Below, piece by piece: positions 57,557-64,000 of a DNA stretch of 64,000 bases (positions are counted from its first letter, which is position 1; every line of letters begins with the position of its first letter). This DNA is from Ramlibacter lithotrophicus (lineage in GTDB: Bacteria > Pseudomonadota > Gammaproteobacteria > Burkholderiales > Burkholderiaceae_C): assembly GCF_012184415.1 (NCBI RefSeq), contig NZ_VTOX01000001.1, positions 1,213,739-1,277,738 of the forward strand, written 5' to 3'. The translations under genes were made by a program, and so were the position numbers. Under the pieces are notes generated by a model that ran no database searches, had not been told where the DNA came from, and saw nothing but the letters and a program-made list of their open reading frames with translations.

Positions 57557-59338
57557 ATGACCGTGCCCGCCGACAAAGAACTCCCCAAGCCAAGCAACTT
57601 CCTGCGCCAGGTGATCGAACGCGACCTGGAGCAAGGCACGTATGCGCAACGCCGCTGGGGTGGCTCGCCGGGCGACGCCGCCAATCACCTGGCCGGCGAG
57701 CCCGACCCGGCCCGGATCCGCACCCGCTTTCCGCCTGAGCCGAACGGCTACCTGCACGTCGGGCACGCCAAGAGCATCTGCCTGAACTTCGGGCTGGCGC
57801 GCGAGTACGGCGGCGTGTGCCACATGCGCTTCGACGACACCAACCCGGAGAAGGAAGACGTCGAGTACGTCAACTCCATCCTGGACGCGGTGCAGTGGCT
57901 TGGCTTTTCGTGGGACGCGAACGGCACCAGCCACCTGTATCACGCCAGCGACTACTTCGACTTCATGTACCGCGCCGCCGAGTACCTGATCGAGGCCGGG
58001 CTGGCCTATGTCGACGAGCAGAGCGCGGAGGAGATGCGCGTGAACCGGGGCGACTTCGGCAAGCCGGGCGTGGACAGCCCGTTCCGCAGCCGCTCGATCG
58101 ACGAGAACCTGCAGCGCTTTCGCGACATGCGCGACGGCAAGCTGCCCGACGGCGCCGCCGTGCTGCGCGCGAAGATCGACATGGCCAGCCCCAACATCAA
58201 CATGCGGGACCCGGCCCTCTATCGCATCCGCCGCGCCACTCACCACAACACCGGCGACAAGTGGTGCATCTACCCGATGTACACCTATGCGCACCCGATC
58301 GAGGACGCGCTGGAGAACATCACCCACAGCCTGTGCACGCTGGAGTTCGAGGACCAGCGGCCGTTCTACGACTGGCTGCTCGACGCGCTGGGCGAAGGCG
58401 GCCTGACCAACCAGCCGCATCCGCGCCAGTACGAATTCGCGCGGCTGAACCTCACGTACGTCATCACCAGCAAGCGCAAGTTGAAGCAACTGGTCGACGA
58501 GAAGCACGTGAGCGGCTGGGACGACCCGCGCATGCCCACCATCGTCGGCCTGCGCCGCCGCGGCTACACGCCCGAGAGCCTCCAGTTGTTCTGCGAGCGG
58601 ATCGGCGTCACCAAGAGCGACAGCTGGATCGACTACTCCACGCTGGAACAGGCGCTGCGCGACGACCTCGACCCCAAGGCCGCCCGCGGCATGGCGGTGC
58701 TGGACCCGTTGAAGCTGGTGATCACGAACTGGGACGCGGTGATGGGCGCCGGTGCGCTGGACGACTGCTCCGCGCCGGTGCACCCGCACCAGCCCGAGCG
58801 CGGCCGCCGCGAATTCAAGTTCGGGCGCGAGCTGTGGATCGAACGCACCGACTACGAGGAAGTGCCGCCCAAGGGCTACAACCGCCTCTTTCCCGGCAAC
58901 AAGGTCCGCCTGAAGTACGGGTACGTGATCGAGTGCAAGGGCGCGACCAAGGACGCGAACGGAAACGTCACCGAGGTGCAGGCCGAACTGATCCCCGACA
59001 CCAAGAGCGGCACGCCGGGCAGCGACAAGGTCAAGGTCAAGGGCGTCATCACCTGGGTGGCCGCCGCCGACGGCGTGCCGGCCGAGGTGCGCATGTACGA
59101 CCGGCTGTTCTCGGTGCCGCAGCCGGGTACCGGAGACAAGGACTTCCTCGAGGAGATCAATCCGGATTCGCTCAGGGTGGTGACGGCTTACGTCGAGCCC
59201 TCATTGGCCCATGCGAAAGGCGACGACCGCTTCCAGTTCGAGCGGCACGGGTACTTCGTGGCGGATCGGGTGGAGCACCGCGAGGGCAAACCCGTGTTCA
59301 ACCGGGTGGCGGGGATGAAGGATAGTTGGGGGAAATAG
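57557..59338 (+). CDS. glnS: Glutamine-tRNA ligase
   Basis: Class I aminoacyl-tRNA synthetase of 593 aa. The HIGH region is FPPEPNGYLHVGHAKSICLN (about residues 54-73), and the KMSKS equivalent is VITSKRKLKQLV (about residues 308-320). The C-terminal anticodon-binding barrels carry an insert of about 30 residues (around DTKSGTPGSDKVKVKGVI) typical of betaproteobacteria. It is longer than the E. coli enzyme (554 aa). It ends 20 bases before the foreign-looking NACHT gene. Confidence 0.97.
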   Translation: MTVPADKELPKPSNFLRQVIERDLEQGTYAQRRWGGSPGDAANHLAGEPDPARIRTRFPPEPNGYLHVGHAKSICLNFGLAREYGGVCHMRFDDTNPEKEDVEYVNSILDAVQWLGFSWDANGTSHLYHASDYFDFMYRAAEYLIEAGLAYVDEQSAEEMRVNRGDFGKPGVDSPFRSRSIDENLQRFRDMRDGKLPDGAAVLRAKIDMASPNINMRDPALYRIRRATHHNTGDKWCIYPMYTYAHPIEDALENITHSLCTLEFEDQRPFYDWLLDALGEGGLTNQPHPRQYEFARLNLTYVITSKRKLKQLVDEKHVSGWDDPRMPTIVGLRRRGYTPESLQLFCERIGVTKSDSWIDYSTLEQALRDDLDPKAARGMAVLDPLKLVITNWDAVMGAGALDDCSAPVHPHQPERGRREFKFGRELWIERTDYEEVPPKGYNRLFPGNKVRLKYGYVIECKGATKDANGNVTEVQAELIPDTKSGTPGSDKVKVKGVITWVAAADGVPAEVRMYDRLFSVPQPGTGDKDFLEEINPDSLRVVTAYVEPSLAHAKGDDRFQFERHGYFVADRVEHREGKPVFNRVAGMKDSWGK

Positions 59339-59358
59339 TTCCGACACGGTGGGCGGCC

Positions 59359-60720
59359 ATGACAAGCATCCACATTTTCCACAAGGGCACCAACGAGCGA
59401 GGCGATCTCTTTGCCAGGCTCATGTCTGACTTGTTTGTCGCCCTAGGCTATGGCGTTTCGCGGCTCAACATTCATAAGTCAGGTCGGGAAATTGATCTTT
59501 CTGCGCGCCACCGCTTGGAGCAGCGCAAGGCCATCGCCGAGTGCAAGGCCACGAACACGCCCGTGGGCGGCTCCGACCTTAACAAGTTTGTTGGAGCACT
59601 GGACGCGGAGAGTGACAAGTCTGCTTTGACGGAAGGCTATTTTATTTCGCTTTCTGGCTTTACAGAAACGGCTATAGAGCAAGAGCTAGGAAGGAAGAAG
59701 ACGAAGCTTTGCCTCCTTACCGGAGAGCGAGTAGTGGATGAATTAGTTCAAGGAAGGATTCTGGTTTCGAAGGAGCGGGCCACAGAAATCGCTGGGCGCC
59801 TCTGCGGAACACAGCAACAGTTCGAACTTGACTTGAACTTGGAGCTCCTCGTTCACGAGCGAGGATTAGTGTGGGCCGTGTTCTATACACAGGGCAAGCA
59901 ACGAACACATGTCGCACTGATACACGCGGACGGCACACCATTGGCAGCGGGTCTCGCAGCACAAATAATCGGTGCTTATGCGGAGTATACGGGCACTGAC
60001 TCCGATGCTATTTGCCTGAATCGATCGCAGACCACCAAGTGTATAAGTAGTGAAGAACGCGCACACGCGCTGACGCTATACCAGCAGTATGTGGTGAACG
60101 AATGCGGGACAATCCAGCTCGACGGATTGCCAGCGGATAGCGACGTCGGTTCGCGAAGATTGATGCTTGAAGCGCTGTTCGTTCCGCTCCATCTTGATTT
60201 GCCGGATAAAGAGCGTACGCGCGTCGCGGCAGGAACCGCCTTGACCGAGTTTAGCCGGATTGCACTTCTTGCAGCTCCTGGCGGCGGTAAGTCAACCCTC
60301 CTGAAGCGGATCGCAGTTGCTTATGCAGATCCCACTCGACGCCTACAAATAGACGACCTGCTTCCTGACCGCAAGTGGCTCCCACTGTTCTTTCGTTGTC
60401 GCGAACTCCGAGGGTTAACGAGAAGTTCGTTCGCCGATCTCACGGAGGCGCTGTGCAACAGAGAGCCTGTTCGCCAAGCCGCAGAGGCATTCAAGAAAGA
60501 GATTGATGACGCTCTTACCGAAGGTAGAGTCCTTCTGCTGGTTGACGGGCTCGACGAAATCGGAGACCCCGGCGACCGGGCTTCGTTCGTATGCACACTG
60601 CGCACTGCCTTACTTGCGTACCCGGATACAGCAATAGTCGTTACCTCTCGAAGCGGGATTTCGTCACGTTGCCGCGCACTTGGCTCCGGTTTGCACCATC
60701 GCTACGCTTTCTCCGTTTAA
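59359..60720 (+). CDS. Nuclease-NACHT STAND protein, 5' portion (frameshifted)
   Basis: Residues 1-110 are a PD-(D/E)xK nuclease-like domain, with GREIDLSA (Asp 46) and AIAECKA (Glu 61, Lys 63). A linker of unknown fold follows, then a NACHT ATPase: Walker A APGGGKST at residues 306-313 and Walker B LLLVDGLDEIGD around Asp 396/Asp 399-Glu 400. The frame runs out after VVTSR, where the protein diverges into a short nonsense end. The continuation (EAGFRHVAAHLAP...) is in the next frame. The frame switch must lie in 60638-60720. Nuclease-NACHT proteins are known antiphage effectors. DNA here is clearly AT-richer than the surroundings. ATG 59359 has no strong ribosome-binding site. Confidence 0.8.
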   Translation: MTSIHIFHKGTNERGDLFARLMSDLFVALGYGVSRLNIHKSGREIDLSARHRLEQRKAIAECKATNTPVGGSDLNKFVGALDAESDKSALTEGYFISLSGFTETAIEQELGRKKTKLCLLTGERVVDELVQGRILVSKERATEIAGRLCGTQQQFELDLNLELLVHERGLVWAVFYTQGKQRTHVALIHADGTPLAAGLAAQIIGAYAEYTGTDSDAICLNRSQTTKCISSEERAHALTLYQQYVVNECGTIQLDGLPADSDVGSRRLMLEALFVPLHLDLPDKERTRVAAGTALTEFSRIALLAAPGGGKSTLLKRIAVAYADPTRRLQIDDLLPDRKWLPLFFRCRELRGLTRSSFADLTEALCNREPVRQAAEAFKKEIDDALTEGRVLLLVDGLDEIGDPGDRASFVCTLRTALLAYPDTAIVVTSRSGISSRCRALGSGLHHRYAFSV

Positions 60721-62476
60721 TGAGGAAGACATTCGGAGGCTGACAGTTGCTTGGCATGTTGAAGTGGTGGGATCGACGGACAAAGTGCGTGCTGACGCGG
60801 AAGCGCTTGCCGCAACCATCTCGCGCAACGATCGCATTCGCCGTCTAGCGAGCAACCCCCTCCTCTTAACTACACTCCTACTAGTTAAGAGGTGGGTCGG
60901 CTCATTGCCAACCCGGCGAGCGGTTCTTTACGGGAAGGCCGTCGAAGTGCTGCTCATGACGTGGAACACCGAAGGGCACGAACCCATTCGGGATGAAGAA
61001 GCGCTACCGCAACTCTGCTACGTCGCAGCGGCCATGATGCGATCGAAGGTTGAGCGTATTAGCCGACCTCATCTAGCCGCCTTTGTGCAAGATGCGCGCA
61101 CCGCATTGCCTACAGAACTGGGGTATGTTCGGGGAACAGTTGCGGAATTCATTCATAGAGTGGAAGACCGTAGTAGCCTCTTGATGATGACGGGGCTCGA
61201 TGTCGAAGATGGTCTACTCGTTGAGTTCTTTGAGTTTCGGCACCTGACGTTTCAAGAGTACCTTTGCGCACGCGGAATGGTGGAGGGGTGGCACCCCGAT
61301 CGAAAAGAGACCGACACACTCGTGAGCGTCCTTGCGCCGTACTTCGAAGAGGAAAAATGGCGCGAGGTGATTCCGTTGGCAGCCGTGCTTGGTGGAAAGG
61401 CTACGGAGCCTCTGATCCAGGAACTGACCGCCGCGTGTCTGCAGGTGTCTGCCAGTGGACGAGCAGAGAACCCGAAGCCCTCATTACTGATAAATTCGCT
61501 CGGGCACAGCCTCGCTGACGAAGCCGCCGCACGCCCAGAGACCATCGGGTGTGCGATCCAGGCTTTGGTAGCTTGCGGGCTCGATCATCAGACGCGGTCG
61601 AACGTGCAGAGTTTCGTTCCGAGTCTGATGGCAGGGCGCTACGGCGGCGAAGTCATTAAGGAGGCAAGGCGAGCCGTTGCTGACGAAGGTAGCGATTTCA
61701 CTAAAACGACGTACGCGCTGAAGGAGGCTTCCTGGCAAGTTGCGCTGCAAACGCATAACGGCGAGTTTATGGCAATCCTGGACGCAGCAATCTGTGAATT
61801 GGCCGTTGACGATCTCTATCGGGTAGGTGAGGGAGCTCTCCTCTTCGCACACTGCCTGGAGAGACTTCCACTGCGACTGCCACGAGCGATTGAACTCGAC
61901 AGGATTGTCCCAGCATTACTTAGGCTGCTTTACTCCGATGTCAGCGCACAGCAATACATTGCTGGTTGGGCGCTGTGGGCGCTTGGGCGATGCGATATGT
62001 GGCTTCCTCCAACCGAGCCCGATGTATTTGGGCGAATTTTTTACTTATGCCGTCACGGATCGAACACAATTCTTCGCCAAGGACTTGCACACACTCTAGT
62101 GCAGCAAAAGTTGGCCTCTCGCGACACATACAACGCCTTTCATTCCATAGATCCGAATGAAATCTTGAAAGCACTGATCGGGCGTTATCAAGAGCTCGGA
62201 TCGTACGAAAGGGCTGCCATGCTTATAGCAGCGTACTTCCGCCGTGCCATCGGTGACGAGGACATCATCCGGAAAACGCTGGAAGTTGAGCAACTGAAAT
62301 CTGGTATCCCAGATCAGCAGCACACGCCAGTACAGGTTGATGTTCGGCTCGGCGAATTCCTTGCATTGCTGGGCTATCAAGCTCCGCCTGATGGAAAAAA
62401 GGCGAAGCGCGCGCGCACATATGCGAGACCGGACATCGGGTTGATCTCGGACCCGAACCAAGAAGAGCTGCTTTGA
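60650..62476 (+). CDS. Nuclease-NACHT STAND protein, 3' portion (frameshifted)
   Basis: This open frame continues the NACHT protein from GAA 60650 (EAGFRHVAAHLAPVCTIATL). A TTG at 60680 could start an isolated fragment, but no ribosome-binding site precedes it. It contains the winged-helix/arm segment (RIRRLASNPLLLTTLLLVKR), the typical NACHT motif EFRHLTFQEYLCARGM and a C-terminal helical-repeat sensor region of about 350 residues, probably the ligand-binding part. The combined protein would be about 1040 aa. A two-base loss in an ancestral CGCG (R-E codons) would explain the shift. If real, the protein is inactive unless recoded. Confidence 0.75.
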   Translation, partial: EAGFRHVAAHLAPVCTIATLSPFNEEDIRRLTVAWHVEVVGSTDKVRADAEALAATISRNDRIRRLASNPLLLTTLLLVKRWVGSLPTRRAVLYGKAVEVLLMTWNTEGHEPIRDEEALPQLCYVAAAMMRSKVERISRPHLAAFVQDARTALPTELGYVRGTVAEFIHRVEDRSSLLMMTGLDVEDGLLVEFFEFRHLTFQEYLCARGMVEGWHPDRKETDTLVSVLAPYFEEEKWREVIPLAAVLGGKATEPLIQELTAACLQVSASGRAENPKPSLLINSLGHSLADEAAARPETIGCAIQALVACGLDHQTRSNVQSFVPSLMAGRYGGEVIKEARRAVADEGSDFTKTTYALKEASWQVALQTHNGEFMAILDAAICELAVDDLYRVGEGALLFAHCLERLPLRLPRAIELDRIVPALLRLLYSDVSAQQYIAGWALWALGRCDMWLPPTEPDVFGRIFYLCRHGSNTILRQGLAHTLVQQKLASRDTYNAFHSIDPNEILKALIGRYQELGSYERAAMLIAAYFRRAIGDEDIIRKTLEVEQLKSGIPDQQHTPVQVDVRLGEFLALLGYQAPPDGKKAKRARTYARPDIGLISDPNQEELL

Positions 62477-62747
62477 CGAGGAGCCAAGCTTCTTGCGCAG
62501 CTCGGAAGCGGGGACGTAATCTCGGGGCCCTTCAATTAGCTCTAACATTCCGCGACGTAATCGCGCAACCCAGGCGGGTCGCTCGCCGCATTCGCGTTCC
62601 AGCTGAGGCGCGGCCAGCCGCCGCTTGCCAGAGGTACATGAGGCGCATACGTCGGATTGCGCTTCATGAATGAGGCGCAAATTGGCGGTTTACGCTTCAG
62701 AGAACGCCAACAGGGAGCCGCTTGGCGAACCGACAGGCCGCCCCGCC
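62477..62747. other. Gene-free stretch after the NACHT gene
   Basis: No credible gene, RNA or clear repeat was found. Base composition returns toward the GC-rich chromosome near 62560, which suggests the right boundary of the acquired segment is in or near this stretch. No direct repeat matching the glnS end was recognised. Confidence 0.4.
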
Positions 62748-63455
62748 TCACTCGACCCTGATATTCCCGCCTTGATCAGGCGCGCCCACTTTTCCACGTC
62801 GGACTTCTGGAACGCCGCGAGTTCGGCGGGTGTCATGCCGCCCGGCTCGATGCCTTGTGCGACCAGCTTCGCCTTCGTGTCGGGGTCCTGAATCGACTTG
62901 ATCAACTCGATCGAGAGCCGCTCCACCACAGGCTTGGGCACGCCGGCCGGCGCGAACGCGCCTGCCACGAGACGATGCCGAATCTCGGCAAGGTTTCGGC
63001 GATGGCCGGCACGTCGGGCCCCGCTCTTCTCCGACGTCACGCCCAGCGCGCGCAGTTTGCCGGCCTTGATGTGCGGCAGCGCCGGCGCCAGGTTCTCGAA
63101 GATGATGTCGGTGCCCTGCCCCGAAATCGGCACGGTCAGCGACTCGGCCCTGCTCTTGTACGGCACGTGCACCATCTTGCCGCCGGTCAACTGCTCGAAG
63201 AACACGCCCGACGGGTGCTGCGAGGTGCCGTTGCCGGACGACGCATAGTTGATCGTCCCCGGCTTGCTCTGACGGCGGCGATCACCTCTCCTGCACCGTC
63301 TTGTACAGACTGTCGGCGCGCACCACCAGGCCGATCATGGTGATCGGCTGGAAGTTCTTGATCGGGTCGTACGGCAGCTTCGCGTACAGGCTGCCGTTGA
63401 TCGCATGGCAGCTGATCGTGCCGCCCTGGATCGTGTAGCCGTCCGGCGTGAAGAA
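62748..63455 (-). pseudogene. Bug/TctC-type solute-binding protein remnant
   Basis: Fragments in different frames read SLYAKLPYDPIKNFQPIT, then SGQGTDIIFENLAPALPHI and LRALGVTSEK, then FAPAGVPKPVVERLS, and at the end WARLIKAG followed by NIRVE and a stop only after a one-base shift. These are successive blocks of tripartite-tricarboxylate (Bug) binding proteins. At least three frameshifts and loss of the N-terminal signal region show it is dead. Bug genes are abundant in Comamonadaceae and Burkholderiales. Confidence 0.85.
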
Positions 63456-63456
63456 T

Positions 63457-63489
63457 CGGAGTCAGACTCCAATTCTGTGCGGCGGAACC
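63457..63489. repeat. Second copy (single arm) of the REP-like repeat
   Basis: CGGAGTCAGACTCCAATTCT and the following CGGCGGAACC match the left part of the element at 49348-49380 at most positions. It sits exactly between the Bug remnant and the Fic remnant, where both coding alignments stop, so it may mark the rearrangement point. Confidence 0.65.
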
Positions 63490-63879
63490 AAGGCATACCT
63501 CGTCCCCCTCCCGGCCCCCGTCCTATCCACCAATCCCAACGCCGTCAACTGGCCGTCGATCTCGGGCACGCGGCTGCGCACGTTGAACCATTCGAGCAGG
63601 GCACCCATCTGCGCGGGCACCTTGGCCGACGGCGGCGCTTCGTAGTGCACGACGTCCGGTTTTCCGAGGCGCGGCCTGACGATCTGCATCGGCTCCTCGT
63701 CGGTGCACCAGCCGCCGGTGGGTGATGCCGGTCACGCCGCTCCGGCCGGCGGGAAACAGCGCCGCGTGCCAATCGAACAGGTCCTGCTCCGCCAGCGGTC
63801 CCTCCCAACGCGTGACCGCTGCCTGCAGGACGTCCAGCGTCGCTTCGGTACGCGCGTCGCGTGGAGTCGCGGGTGTCAC
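63490..63879 (-). pseudogene. Fic-family protein (DUF4172 type) remnant
   Basis: One frame reads LDVLQAAVTRWEGPLAEQDL then FDWHAALFPAGRSGVTGITH. The next frame continues with VHYEAPPSAKVPAQMGALLE then WFNVRSRVPEIDG. These match the region before the HPFxxGNGR motif of Fic AMP-transferases, but the motif itself is gone. After WFN the sequence jumps to a winged-helix-like end (GLVDRTGAGRGTRYALV). The N-terminus is cut by the repeats at 63880. It is therefore frameshifted, internally deleted and truncated. Confidence 0.75.
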
Positions 63880-63995
63880 TTTCCACCGTAATCAGGCCAC
63901 TTCGTTTTCGGCGTAATCAGGCCAGGGGGCCGGGCCGACGGCAGCTGGCGTTTTCGGCGTAATCAAGCCAGCTGTTTTCGGCATATTCAGGCCAG
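63880..63995. mobile_element. Terminal repeats of an insertion sequence (IS21-like)
   Basis: Four related 21-base units of the form TTTTCGGCGTAATCAGGCCA occur at 63880-63900 (diverged), 63905-63925, 63951-63971 and 63975-63995. Multiple subterminal repeats of about 20 bases are characteristic of IS21-family ends, where they bind the transposase. The element would continue to the right of the window; no transposase is visible. Family assignment is an inference. Confidence 0.6.
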
Positions 63996-64000
63996 CTCGG

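Noticed and set aside
60680..62476. The 3' NACHT part as an independent gene with a TTG start
   Set aside because: It has no ribosome-binding site. It would begin inside the NACHT ATPase, and homology continues upstream of 60680 to 60650 in the same frame.
62096..62680. A 194-codon minus-strand frame across the NACHT 3' end
   Set aside because: It lacks a recognisable domain and lies opposite the NACHT coding frame.
63880..63995. 21-base repeats considered as a CRISPR array
   Set aside because: Only four units with irregular spacing (3-25 bases between units) and no cas genes. Subterminal IS repeats fit better.

Overview
The window reads as a 64 kb chromosome segment of a very GC-rich betaproteobacterium, most likely Burkholderiales/Comamonadaceae (a Ramlibacter- or Variovorax-like organism). 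That placement is inferred from gene order and protein flavour: rpsO-pnp-qor-tpiA-secG-tRNA-Leu-nuoA..H, nasT-nrtABD-nirBD-nasA-ybiB-cobA, and a Bug-type (TctC) solute-binding remnant. No rRNA genes or CRISPR arrays were seen.

Layout. (1) 1-13429, minus strand: NADH dehydrogenase genes nuoA-H plus the first codons of a probable nuoI, tRNA-Leu(GAG), secG, tpiA, a quinone oxidoreductase, pnp and rpsO. (2) 13677-17664: an aminotransferase, a branched-chain-amino-acid-type binding protein, a small heat-shock protein and tsaD. (3) 17743-29113: a nitrate/nitrite assimilation locus. It encodes an ANTAR antiterminator (NasT), a nitrate ABC importer, siroheme nitrite reductase NirBD, molybdenum nitrate reductase NasA, YbiB, and the siroheme-pathway methyltransferase CobA. 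The leader before nrtA has a sigma-54 -24/-12 promoter, two hairpins with the identical hexaloop AACGGC, and a competing intrinsic terminator. This is a complete two-input switch readable from sequence. (4) 29146-46626: mostly housekeeping genes (HI0933 flavoprotein, rpsU, yqeY, pmbA, darP, mog, cysE, trmJ, suhB, an MscS channel, mutS, an Anbu protease, hydrolases, an RTX/DUF4214 protein, uppP, csbD). (5) 46630-57396: a metallo-beta-lactamase/rhodanese protein, a MacAB-like exporter whose adaptor carries an extra Spy/CpxP-like helical insert, a LytS/LytTR two-component system with three stand-alone 2TM paralogues, a thiamine-diphosphate enzyme, and a small secreted Pro/Tyr repeat protein. (6) 57557-59338: glnS.

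(7) 59359-64000 is the accessory end. Immediately after glnS lies a visibly AT-richer gene for a nuclease-NACHT STAND protein, an architecture known from antiphage defence. It is broken by a frameshift exactly at the conserved sensor-1-like segment. Beyond it are a Bug binding-protein pseudogene, a REP-like repeat, a Fic pseudogene and the multiple terminal repeats of an insertion sequence that resembles the IS21 family.

The functional core of the window is nitrogen assimilation. NtrC/sigma-54 would report nitrogen limitation and NasT would report nitrate. NrtABD would import nitrate, NasA and NirBD would reduce it to ammonium, and CobA and Mog would feed the siroheme and molybdenum cofactors. 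The most unusual material is the NACHT-nuclease island, the adaptor insertion, the 2TM cluster, and a plus-strand terminator with no gene in front of it at 56907.
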